Shown: piece by piece, positions 7,576 to 14,249 of the stretch
How the letters are laid out: every line of letters starts with the position of its first letter
How positions within the stretch are numbered: the first letter of the stretch is position 1
Assembly: GCA_031262625.1 (NCBI GenBank)
Contig: JAISHJ010000024.1
Location: 1 to 15,908 of the forward strand
Length of the DNA stretch: 15,908 nt
Origin: Ruminococcus sp.
Lineage (GTDB): Bacteria; Bacillota; Clostridia; Oscillospirales; Ruminococcaceae
Direction of reading: 5' to 3'
Made by a program: the position numbers and the translations under genes
The notes under the pieces: model-generated
What the model was told of the DNA's origin: nothing
The model's input: only the letters and a program-made list of their open reading frames with translations
The model's database searches: none

Positions 7576-8672
7576 CTTCTCAGAAAAAAATCGGTTGGGG
7601 ACAGGCACTCCTAATACTGCTCTGTTGCCGCTCGTTCGGACTGATGACTTTTGTACCGCTTTTGTCCGAAGATTTTGCTATATCGGAACAGATGACAGCG
7701 GTAGTTATATCAGCGGTAATACAGCTCGTTATATGTATTCCGCTGCTTGTGTTTGTAAAAAAGTTTCCGCTGACAAGCATTACCGAGATTGCCGGACGAA
7801 AGTACACATTTATAGGATTTCTCTTAATCGCCGTCTGTTTTATATTCTTTGTATGCGAAACGGCGGATTCGCTTCTTTCATTCCAGATTTTTTTAGGCGA
7901 CAGATTCTTTAAGACCGCAAACCCATACCTTTGGATCGGGATATTCTTAATAATCTGCGTATACTGCGCGGTAATAGGTATCGAGGGGATCGCCCGCTCA
8001 AGCACCGCCGTGTTTATTATCCTTATAATTATGATAATAACCATGGGAGTAACTTCTGCGCGGGATTTTGACCCTGTTAATATATATGTTACCGCACCGA
8101 GCGGTACACTTTTATTCGCCGTAATTGATGAACTTGCCAAAAACGGTGAAATCGTCGCGCTTGCCTTTTTATGTAAATATATACCTAATAAATTTAACCG
8201 TACAGTTTATGGTCTGCTAATCGGTAAGGTTATTATTACCATTGCTGTGCTGACCCTAATACAAGGGGTTTTAGGCGACTTTGCAATGCTTACCGATTAC
8301 CCATTCTTAGCAGTGGGAGCATACGCCGGAGTGAATTTCTTACAGCGTGCCGATGCGGTTTATCTGGTGGTCTGGACAATGACAGCAGTCCTCAAAACAG
8401 CGCTATATATTAATATTTGTGCGGGGCTTTTATCGGAAACATTCCCGAAACTTCGCGGAAACGCCGCAATTTCTGCGGTGATAATATATCTGACGGCTTT
8501 ACCGTTTTTGAAGGTTAATACTACTCTCTCTGCTGTCTACGGCAGTCTCCCCTTTGTAATTTCGCAGATTGTTATTGTATTCATAGCACCCCTAATAGAA
8601 ATAATTATTTTGCGGAAGGAGGTGCGGCATGAAAAAAATACTTCCGATATTATTAATGATAGTAATATTTAG
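7572..8672 (+). CDS. Spore germination receptor subunit B (GerB/GerKB family permease)
   Basis: This is a 366-residue membrane protein of the spore permease family (APC superfamily), with about ten hydrophobic segments spread along its length and short polar loops. The N-terminal KIGWGQALLILLCCRSFG (residues 6-23) corresponds to the first helix. The B subunit is generally considered the germinant-binding component in the inner spore membrane. The ATG overlaps the A-subunit stop by four bases (ATGA), and its last 44 bases overlap the C-subunit gene. This arrangement implies coupled translation and fixed stoichiometry. Its length is typical and no damage is seen. The opposite-strand open frame over this gene is a shadow. 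Confidence 0.95.
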   Translation: MTSQKKIGWGQALLILLCCRSFGLMTFVPLLSEDFAISEQMTAVVISAVIQLVICIPLLVFVKKFPLTSITEIAGRKYTFIGFLLIAVCFIFFVCETADSLLSFQIFLGDRFFKTANPYLWIGIFLIICVYCAVIGIEGIARSSTAVFIILIIMIITMGVTSARDFDPVNIYVTAPSGTLLFAVIDELAKNGEIVALAFLCKYIPNKFNRTVYGLLIGKVIITIAVLTLIQGVLGDFAMLTDYPFLAVGAYAGVNFLQRADAVYLVVWTMTAVLKTALYINICAGLLSETFPKLRGNAAISAVIIYLTALPFLKVNTTLSAVYGSLPFVISQIVIVFIAPLIEIIILRKEVRHEKNTSDIINDSNI

Positions 8673-9627
8673 CGGTTGCACAGCGGCTGGCTTACAGGTT
8701 AACGAACGCGCTTTCGTACAGCTTTTTGGAATGGAAAAATCAGGCGATGTTTATAGAGTATATTTGCAGCTTCTCGAAAATGAAACGGTTGACGGCGAGG
8801 GCATTACAATCTTAGGAGCAGTCGCAGATGCGGAACTAAAGCAGGGTAAAAAGCTGTTTTTAGGGCAGATGAAGCTTTTTGTAATCGGGGAGGGACTGAC
8901 AAATCTTTCGGAGGAACTGAATGTCTTTCTGTCCGGTGACATCTGCCCTGCCTGTCCGATTTTATATTCGGAAAAACCGGAGGAGATTATTACCTCCGAA
9001 ATTCCTGCGGAGGAGATTTTAGCAGAACTGAATGTCTATTCCTCACAGGGGAAAAGTATTCTTACTCCGCTTACGGAAATTGCCGCAAAGTCGGCGGGGA
9101 CTTACACCTCAGCGGCAGTACCTAAGGTTAATTTCTCCGATAAAGCGATTAGCTTTGACGGTTTGGTATTAATATCAAAGCACGGAAAATTCGGTGAACT
9201 TTCAAATGATGATGCGCTGGGCGTTAAACTCCTGTGCGGAGGATTATCAAATTCCGACAGGATTACCGTTTCGCTGAATATTGACGGAGAGAAGGTTTCG
9301 GGGGAGATACTGAAAATTAAAGCAAAGCCGAAACTTCATCTTCTTGATGGCAATTTGGTACTCAGTGAAAATATTAAGATAAGTGCAGACATAACCGAAA
9401 AGCCTCTTGATATGGACGAAGGAGCAGCCATCGAAGCGATAACGGTTTATGTTGAACGAGCAGTGTATGAAGCATATTCCATAACCGTGTGGGAACTTGA
9501 TACCGACGTTTTCGGCTTAGGCAAACTTATTCGTAAGCACGCAGGCGCGATTTACGACAGTTACACCGAAAATCCGAAAGCTTTCAGACAAAACAGTATA
9601 ATTGATATTGAAGTCGAGACAATATAA
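8629..9627 (+). CDS. Spore germination receptor subunit C (Ger(x)C lipoprotein)
   Basis: This 332-residue lipoprotein completes the receptor. It opens with a lysine-containing signal peptide and a lipobox-like IFSGC (residues 13-17), with Phe instead of the usual Leu at -3. C17 is the expected lipidation site, anchoring the protein to the outer face of the inner spore membrane. The mature part follows the family outline: an early VNERAFVQLFGMEK strand (25-38), a middle domain with the DGLVLISKHGKFG pattern, and a C-terminal domain ending in repeated helices. It is somewhat shorter than many family members and lacks the usual WDxREL after the cysteine. A strong AAGGAGGTG ribosome binding site inside the B gene precedes the ATG. 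A strong terminator follows the stop. Confidence 0.9.
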   Translation: MKKILPILLMIVIFSGCTAAGLQVNERAFVQLFGMEKSGDVYRVYLQLLENETVDGEGITILGAVADAELKQGKKLFLGQMKLFVIGEGLTNLSEELNVFLSGDICPACPILYSEKPEEIITSEIPAEEILAELNVYSSQGKSILTPLTEIAAKSAGTYTSAAVPKVNFSDKAISFDGLVLISKHGKFGELSNDDALGVKLLCGGLSNSDRITVSLNIDGEKVSGEILKIKAKPKLHLLDGNLVLSENIKISADITEKPLDMDEGAAIEAITVYVERAVYEAYSITVWELDTDVFGLGKLIRKHAGAIYDSYTENPKAFRQNSIIDIEVETI

Positions 9628-9630
9628 AAA

Positions 9631-9664
9631 ACCGCGGCGGAATAAATCGCCGCGGTATTTTTTT
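9631..9664. terminator. Bidirectional intrinsic terminator between ger operon and ferredoxin
   Basis: A perfect 9-bp GC-rich stem (9631-9639 with 9648-9656) with an 8-nt loop is followed by a run of seven T at 9658-9664. On the other side it is preceded by A residues that form a T-run on the minus strand. It lies 4 bases after the C-subunit stop and 10 bases beyond the stop of the convergent ferredoxin gene, so it can end both transcripts. Confidence 0.93.
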
Positions 9665-9673
9665 CATGGAGTC

Positions 9674-9844
9674 TTAGCCGGCCGAAGGAGCGGAAACAGG
9701 GCAAACATCTGCACAAGCGCCGCAGTCAATGCACTTTTCAGGATCAACTACATAAATAGTATCGCCCTCCGAGATAGCATCATTGGGGCAAGCATCTGCG
9801 CAAGCACCGCAGGAGATACATTCATCGCTGATTTTATATGCCAT
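9674..9844 (-). CDS. Clostridial-type 2[4Fe-4S] ferredoxin
   Basis: This 56-residue protein has two cluster motifs, CISCGACADACP (residues 9-20) and CIDCGACADVCP (38-49), each CxxCxxCxxxCP. Together these bind two [4Fe-4S] clusters, the classic small soluble electron carrier of anaerobes, which serves pyruvate:ferredoxin oxidoreductase and hydrogenase. I chose the ATG at 9842-9844, which gives the standard MAYKI N-terminus and has a GAGGTG site about 6 bases upstream. The longer frame from 9883 adds an unlikely N-terminal tail. It is a single-gene unit with its own promoter, and it ends at the shared terminator. Confidence 0.96.
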   Translation of the reverse strand: MAYKISDECISCGACADACPNDAISEGDTIYVVDPEKCIDCGACADVCPVSAPSAG

Positions 9845-9906
9845 AAGTAGCACCTCATTCTGATTATTAACCATAATAAGCAAATATTTTGCCTATCTAT
9901 TTAAAT

Positions 9907-9935
9907 ATTTTAACCGATATTCGCAAAAAAATCAA
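9907..9935 (-). promoter_or_regulatory. Sigma-A promoter of the ferredoxin gene
   Basis: On the minus strand TTGATT (9930-9935) and TAAAAT (9907-9912) are 17 bases apart (9 of 12 consensus matches). Transcription would start near 9900, about 56 bases before the ferredoxin ATG. The flanking 9845-10015 gap is AT-rich, and I see nothing else in it. Confidence 0.7.
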
Positions 9936-10015
9936 GTACTTTTAAAAATATTCATAAAAAAGTCACAAATTTTTGAAAAGTTAAGTCCATATGTTGGATA
10001 ATATCATGCTTTGTT

Positions 10016-11149
10016 CTATAGCCGCGAAATAAAATCACGATAGTTAAATTTTCGTGCAGTAATGAATTCGTCGTCGATTGTCCTGAAAATTATCGAAGGC
10101 AGCTTCATACCGTTGAAGGTGTTGTTTTTAACCATGGTGTAAATTGCCATGTCACAGAATACTATCTCATCGCCGCGCGAAAGCGGTTCTTCAAACGAAT
10201 ATTCGCCCATAACATCTCCCGCAAGACAAGTTCCCCCCGCAAGGATATAACTGTGCGGAAGTACTCCCGGTAACTTTGCGCCGATTACTTCGGGGCGATA
10301 CGGCATTTCAAGCACATCGGGCATATGGCAAGCCGCCGACGAATCAAGAATAGCTACTTCCTTGTCCTTTGCTTTTACAATGTCAAGTACTCTCGTCACC
10401 AAAAATCCGGCATTCTGCGCAACTGCTTCTCCGGGTTCAAGGTAAACATCAACGTTAAATTCATGCCGAAAATCCGTTATAAGCGAAGCAAGCTTTTCAA
10501 TGTCATATCCCTTTTCCGTAATACGCTGTCCGCCGCCGAAATTTACCCAATTTACAGAGTGCAGATACTTTGAAAAGCCTTTCTTAACCGCCGCAAGCGT
10601 TCGCTCCAACACGTCCGCACCCTGTTCGCACATGGTGTGGAAATGAAGTCCCGTAATCGCTCCCGGAAGCTTATCAGGCATATCTTCAAGCCTCGTCCCG
10701 AGTCTCGAATACGCCGAACACGGGTTATAAATTTCCTGCTCTATCTCCGAATACTCCGGGTTTATTCGCAGCCCAATCTCTTTCTTCTTATCGGACTTCT
10801 TTATCTCCGGATAAAATAGCTTAAACTGCCCCAAATTATTAAAAACAATGTGGTCGCATATCTTTACAATATGAGGAAAGTCTTCCGCATTATATGCCGG
10901 CGAGTAAATGTGGTTTTCCCTTCCCGGCATCTTGTCATACGCAAGCTCCGCTTCATATACCCCCGATGCACACGTCCCGTCTAAAAAGTCACTCATGAGC
11001 GGATACATCGAATACGCCGAAAACGCCTTCTGCGCAAGCAAAATCTTACATCCGGACCGCGTCGCCGCTTCCTTAAGTATTCCTAAGTTAGCAAAAAGTA
11101 AATTTTCATCTATTACATACGCCGGCGTTTTAAACGGATACCGTTCCAT
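10016..11149 (-). CDS. nspC: Carboxynorspermidine/carboxyspermidine decarboxylase
   Basis: This is a 377-residue PLP-dependent enzyme of the alanine-racemase-fold decarboxylase group. It decarboxylates carboxynorspermidine or carboxyspermidine in the alternative polyamine pathway. LLAQKAFS (residues 37-44) holds the PLP lysine K41. LHFHTMCEQ (168-176) is diagnostic of the NspC group, FGGGQ (204-208) binds phosphate, EPGEA (238-242) binds the pyridine ring, and GGTCLAGD (305-312) carries the catalytic cysteine C308. Its length matches the family. The partner carboxynorspermidine dehydrogenase, often adjacent, is not in this window. The ATG at 11147-11149 has no clear ribosome binding site and lies 11 bases beyond a perfect 19-bp inverted repeat. 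I found no convincing promoter in the spacer, so it could be cotranscribed with ackA. I see no terminator after the stop. Confidence 0.95.
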   Translation of the reverse strand: MERYPFKTPAYVIDENLLFANLGILKEAATRSGCKILLAQKAFSAYSMYPLMSDFLDGTCASGVYEAELAYDKMPGRENHIYSPAYNAEDFPHIVKICDHIVFNNLGQFKLFYPEIKKSDKKKEIGLRINPEYSEIEQEIYNPCSAYSRLGTRLEDMPDKLPGAITGLHFHTMCEQGADVLERTLAAVKKGFSKYLHSVNWVNFGGGQRITEKGYDIEKLASLITDFRHEFNVDVYLEPGEAVAQNAGFLVTRVLDIVKAKDKEVAILDSSAACHMPDVLEMPYRPEVIGAKLPGVLPHSYILAGGTCLAGDVMGEYSFEEPLSRGDEIVFCDMAIYTMVKNNTFNGMKLPSIIFRTIDDEFITARKFNYRDFISRL

Positions 11150-11160
11150 ATGGGTTGCGC

Positions 11161-11200
11161 TGGGGGGAAACCCCTTGCTGAAGCAAGGGGTTTCCCCCCA
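11161..11200. repeat. Perfect 19-bp inverted repeat upstream of nspC
   Basis: Positions 11161-11179 are the exact reverse complement of 11182-11200, with two bases between them (a four-base loop in practice). The arms contain G6 and C4 blocks, so the hairpin would be very stable. On neither strand is it followed by a T-run, so it is not a standard intrinsic terminator. In the nspC transcript it would lie just before the start codon. Extension through 11230 (C-runs, then TTCCCCAAAGA) looks like a dispersed intergenic repeat; a partial relative lies at 4885-4901. Confidence 0.85.
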
Positions 11201-11410
11201 GACCCCCCTTCCCCAAAGACTTTTTCTTGGGCAGCTATGTATACTTATTTACGTTGCTGCCTCTGCTTTACTAAATACTGTTTACATAGTTTTTTGTACG
11301 CGTTAGTTATACGGTCTGCTTTGTTGTACTTACGCTGTTTACTGTCGCTTTGCACTTCACCAAACGCGCCGTTGACATTACATTCCGTCCGCACCACGTG
11401 TATTCCGCAC
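11201..11410. other. Non-coding spacer with repeat-like words
   Basis: This gap between the DUF896 gene and the inverted repeat holds no convincing gene. The open frames across it have no family resemblance and run through the inverted repeat. On the plus strand it is pyrimidine-biased, with recurring short words such as TTACG, GCTGT and TTTAC. A small hairpin GCAC-GTAA-GTGC lies near 11405. I see no promoter of quality in it. Confidence 0.4.
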
Positions 11411-11617
11411 TTACGTGCTGTCAGAACCCGAATTATCCTCGGTGTTGCTCCTCGGTTCGTAGCGGTAACCCATCAGTTGGGATTCGAGGTTGCGTTTCAT
11501 TGCCGCACGGTAGTCTTCGCGCAGTTTTGCCTGCTCCTCCTTTTCGTCAGGTGAGAGAGGAGAAATTTTCGCTTTTCTTGCAAGCTCGTTAATACGGGCA
11601 ATCTGAATGTCTGTCAT
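11411..11617 (-). CDS. DUF896 (YnzC-like) small protein
   Basis: This is a 68-residue soluble protein of the DUF896 family. The start MTDIQIARINELARKAK (1-17), followed by SPDEKEEQAKLREDY (22-36), is the conserved two-helix hairpin of YnzC. Family members are small helical proteins of unresolved function; in B. subtilis ynzC is in the SOS-linked yneA region. The C-terminal tail after about residue 50 is polar, acidic and serine-rich, and probably disordered. I chose the ATG at 11615-11617 because it matches the family start and overlaps the acetate kinase stop by one base (TAATG), implying translational coupling. A longer start at 11680 would sit inside ackA in another frame and adds a basic, unrelated stretch. 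Confidence 0.88.
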   Translation of the reverse strand: MTDIQIARINELARKAKISPLSPDEKEEQAKLREDYRAAMKRNLESQLMGYRYEPRSNTEDNSGSDST

Positions 11618-12804
11618 TAGCTTAACAGCGCGAGTGTATCGCGTGCGATAAGGAGTTCTTCGTTTGTGGGGACTACCCACACTTCGGTTTTACCGCTTGA
11701 GATTTTTTTGAGTTCTCCGCGTGATTTATTAGCTTCCTCGTCGATTTTTATACCGAGGAATTCGAGACCTTCACAAGAGGTTAAGCGTACATCCGAAGCA
11801 TTTTCGCCGATACCGCCGGTAAAGAGTACAGCATCGACCCCACCCATAGCGGCGGCAAAAGCACCTATATATTTTGTTATTTGGTAAGAAAGCATTTTTT
11901 TAGCAAGTATAGCACGTTTATTTCCGCTGTCAGATGCTTCGCCAACGTCGCGGTTGTCGGAAGATACGCCGGAGATTCCTAAAAGACCCGATTTTTTATT
12001 CATATAATCGGACATCTGTGCAGGTGTGAAGCCATGTTTTTCCATAACGTAAGTTACGGCAGAAGGATCGACAGACCCTGTACGAGTACCCATTAAAAGA
12101 CCGTCAAGGGGAGTAAATCCCATGGTAGTGTCAACCGACTCGCCGCCCTTTACGGCAGTTATTGATGAACCGTTGCCGAGATGACAAGATACTATTTTAA
12201 GGTCCTTAATATCCTTCCCCATTGCTTTCGCAAGAGCGGCGGAAACGAAGCGGTGCGAAGTTCCGTGGAAGCCGTAGCGGCGAACCTTAAGGTTTTCGTA
12301 GTCTTCATAGGGGAGCCCGAACATAAAAGCTTCTTCGGGCATCGTCTGATGGAAAGCGGTGTCGAAAACGACAGCCTGCGGTACGGTTTCGGGCAGTACT
12401 TTCTTACAAGCCCAAAGCGCAAGCGCGTGCGGATGATTATGCACAGGAGCAAGCTCTTTTAAATCGTCAATTTTCTTTATAATTTCATCGGTAACAATAA
12501 CTGTTTTCGAGAAAATTTCTGCACCCTGTACGATACGGTGACCGACAGCGGCAATTTCACCCATAGAGTCAATTACTTTCGCGTCGGACTTTGTCAGTAC
12601 CCAAACAAGCTTTTCAAAAGCTTCGGTGTGAGTCGGGAAGTCGTGGTCGGCATCGTAAACTCTTCCGTCAGAAGCGGTATGCTTGATGTGTCCGCCTATA
12701 CCTATACGGTCGGCGTTGCCTTTTGCTAAAACGCTTTCATCGTTCATGTCGAGGAGCTGATATTTAAGGCTCGAGCTCCCTGCATTAATAACTAAAATTA
12801 ACAT
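11617..12804 (-). CDS. ackA: Acetate kinase
   Basis: This 395-residue enzyme interconverts acetyl phosphate plus ADP with acetate plus ATP, the energy-yielding last step of acetate fermentation in the cytoplasm. Visible family motifs are ILVINAGSSSLKYQ at the N-terminus, VGHRIVQG, VFDTAFHQTMP with the catalytic Asp, RRYGFHGTSHR, CHLGNGSS, MGTRTGSVDP with the catalytic Arg, FTGGIGEN, and the C-terminal TNEELLIARDT. The usual VHGGE segment reads VQGAE. I chose the ATG at 12802-12804, which matches the family N-terminus and has GGTG 8 bases upstream. An ATG at 12819 would add five residues. No phosphotransacetylase gene is adjacent; the next gene is DUF896, with overlapping stop and start. Confidence 0.97.
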   Translation of the reverse strand: MLILVINAGSSSLKYQLLDMNDESVLAKGNADRIGIGGHIKHTASDGRVYDADHDFPTHTEAFEKLVWVLTKSDAKVIDSMGEIAAVGHRIVQGAEIFSKTVIVTDEIIKKIDDLKELAPVHNHPHALALWACKKVLPETVPQAVVFDTAFHQTMPEEAFMFGLPYEDYENLKVRRYGFHGTSHRFVSAALAKAMGKDIKDLKIVSCHLGNGSSITAVKGGESVDTTMGFTPLDGLLMGTRTGSVDPSAVTYVMEKHGFTPAQMSDYMNKKSGLLGISGVSSDNRDVGEASDSGNKRAILAKKMLSYQITKYIGAFAAAMGGVDAVLFTGGIGENASDVRLTSCEGLEFLGIKIDEEANKSRGELKKISSGKTEVWVVPTNEELLIARDTLALLS

Positions 12805-12861
12805 ATATTTTACACCCATTCCGGATTATTTTTAACTTATTTGTGTAAACCTCAATGTAAA

Positions 12862-12890
12862 ATTATATCACTAAAATATTAACAAATCTA
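12862..12890 (-). promoter_or_regulatory. Extended -10 promoter of ackA
   Basis: On the minus strand a perfect TATAAT (12862-12867) is preceded by TG at the extended position (TGATATAAT). The -35 at 12885-12890 (TAGATT) is weak, at 17-base spacing. Transcription would begin near 12855, about 50 bases before the chosen start. Confidence 0.65.
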
Positions 12891-12913
12891 TTTTATGGTA
12901 TAATATTAACAAA
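12868..12913 (-). promoter_or_regulatory. Direct repeat with Rex-like half sites at the ackA promoter
   Basis: The 12-base word TTTGTTAATATT (minus strand) occurs twice, at 12875-12886 and 12902-12913, with a 27-base period. Extended, the copy nearer the gene reads TTGTTAATATTTTAGTGA (12868-12885). This compares with the clostridial Rex operator TTGTTAA-N4-TTAACAA: a full left half and 4 of 7 in the right half. It falls exactly between the -35 and -10, a repressor position. Rex senses the NADH/NAD+ ratio and controls fermentation genes, so the location is sensible, but the region is AT-rich and the right half is poor. Confidence 0.3.
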
Positions 12914-12958
12914 AAAATTACAATCTGCACAAAAATAGGACATAAATAGTCGTATTTA

Positions 12959-13555
12959 CTAATTATAATGCTGTTCACAAGCGGTAATTATGTAGCCGCG
13001 CTCAGTTAAAGTGTTAATCTCCGCGTCGCGTATGCTGTAAACGTCAACATGACGGAGCATCTGCGAAAGTGTAGAACCTTTCATCTTTATGTAAGATTCC
13101 TTAAGTGTCCAGATTCGGTAAAATTCCTCATCTTTGTCCGGTGCGGCATCGAGAATAGCTCTTTCGTGTTCGGTAAAAAAGCGTTTCGGAAGGCGCGCAT
13201 CATACCCCTTGATACGTTCGACATCAATCCCTACGGGTTTATTGCTGTGAACGAAAGCAATACAGCCTTCACAATGCGATATATTAAAATGGAAATTCTC
13301 CGCATCTGCAAGTGCCGGTTTACCGTTTTCGTTGTAGATAAAGCTTTGTGCTTTTTCCGGAATTCCCGTAATTTTCGCTATACATTCGCGTGCAAATACT
13401 GCTGACATAAGTGAGATTACTTTACTGTGCGGGGAGTGGAGACGGTTGATTTTTTCGCGGCGTTCATATGACAGCCGCTCGAAATATCCCACATATTCCT
13501 TTGGAATTTCGGTTAGGTCCGGGTCTATCTGCGGAAACAGAGTTTTTATAATCAT
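12959..13555 (-). CDS. Sfp-type 4'-phosphopantetheinyl transferase
   Basis: This 198-residue enzyme transfers phosphopantetheine from CoA to the serine of carrier proteins. The signature FNISHC (90-95) leads into PVGIDVERI (107-115) with the Mg-binding D111 and E113. FTEHE (127-131) and WTLKESYIKMKG (149-160) with K152 and E153 complete the active site. It is a little shorter than Sfp (about 220 residues) but keeps all key residues. No polyketide or peptide synthetase is nearby, so its carrier is unknown; it may act on the fatty-acid carrier protein or on a remote cluster. The ATG at 13553-13555 has AGGAG 6 to 7 bases upstream, and that site contains the pgsA stop codon. The 8-base gap to pgsA indicates one operon. 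Confidence 0.93.
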   Translation of the reverse strand: MIIKTLFPQIDPDLTEIPKEYVGYFERLSYERREKINRLHSPHSKVISLMSAVFARECIAKITGIPEKAQSFIYNENGKPALADAENFHFNISHCEGCIAFVHSNKPVGIDVERIKGYDARLPKRFFTEHERAILDAAPDKDEEFYRIWTLKESYIKMKGSTLSQMLRHVDVYSIRDAEINTLTERGYIITACEQHYN

Positions 13556-13563
13556 TTTAACTC

Positions 13564-14229
13564 CTACATATCTGAAATATGTTTTTTATATGCGAAAAGA
13601 TAGATAAGTCCTGAAATAACGGTGAGGATAACAGAAATCCAAATTAACACGGTGAAGATTAATGACAGCGTGTTATTAAGCCCGGTATTTCCGCTGTCCA
13701 TCATGATTAGCGACACAAGTATGAATATTATCGTTATCATTGTGAAAGCAGTCTTGAGTTTGCCCCAAATTCCCGCCGAGACAACTATACCTTTATCTGC
13801 AACCACAAGCCGCAATCCCGATACCATAAATTCTCTGGCAAGGATAATAATTACCGGAATCGGGTTAACTATCCCGAGATAGCAGAAGCAGACGAGCGCT
13901 GCCGAAACCAAAATTTTATCGGCGAGAGGGTCTGCAAACTTCCCGAATGTTGTTTCGAGGTCATATTCGCGGGAGATATAACCGTCTAAAAAGTCAGTTA
14001 TACTTGCTACGATAAAGATTATAAGCGCGATTATATAGTTAATCCTCACATCGAATATAAGTTCTCCGATGCTTAAAAAAACTGCGAAAAAGGGAACAAG
14101 TATGATGCGAAGCATAGTAAGCCTGTTCGGAAGGTTCATTCCGAAGCGTTTGTTAACTGCGGGAACATCTGAAAAATCCTCTACCACAACGGACTTATCA
14201 TCAGGTTTTACATTTTTTTTATCGGACAT
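13564..14229 (-). CDS. pgsA: CDP-diacylglycerol-glycerol-3-phosphate 3-phosphatidyltransferase
   Basis: This 221-residue membrane enzyme makes phosphatidylglycerophosphate from CDP-diacylglycerol, the committed step to phosphatidylglycerol and cardiolipin. The CDP-alcohol phosphotransferase motif is intact: D82-G83, R87, G96, D100 and D104, with Ser instead of the usual Ala before R87. About five hydrophobic helices follow the family pattern. The conserved start region MNLPNRLTMLRI begins only at residue 31, so there is a charged N-terminal extension. The ATG at 14229 is preferred because AAGGT lies 7 bases upstream, whereas the internal ATG at 14139 lacks a spaced site. It is 20 bases downstream of rimO, a common Bacillota neighbour. 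Confidence 0.95.
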   Translation of the reverse strand: MSDKKNVKPDDKSVVVEDFSDVPAVNKRFGMNLPNRLTMLRIILVPFFAVFLSIGELIFDVRINYIIALIIFIVASITDFLDGYISREYDLETTFGKFADPLADKILVSAALVCFCYLGIVNPIPVIIILAREFMVSGLRLVVADKGIVVSAGIWGKLKTAFTMITIIFILVSLIMMDSGNTGLNNTLSLIFTVLIWISVILTVISGLIYLFAYKKHISDM

Positions 14230-14249
14230 AATTTACCTTCTTTAAATTT

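Noticed and set aside
7580..8140. Minus-strand open frame of 186 codons inside the GerB gene
   Set aside because: It is a shadow of a clearly conserved membrane protein, caused by codon bias, and has no independent signals.
9845..9883. Longer start for the ferredoxin
   Set aside because: The extra 13 residues are unlike any ferredoxin N-terminus, and the GAGGTG site is placed for the internal ATG.
11161..11200. Inverted repeat as an intrinsic terminator
   Set aside because: No T-run follows it on either strand, and it sits directly before the nspC start codon.
11150..11592. Plus-strand open frames across the repeat and spacer
   Set aside because: They read through the inverted repeat and antisense to the DUF896 gene, with cysteine- and proline-rich nonsense composition and no family match.
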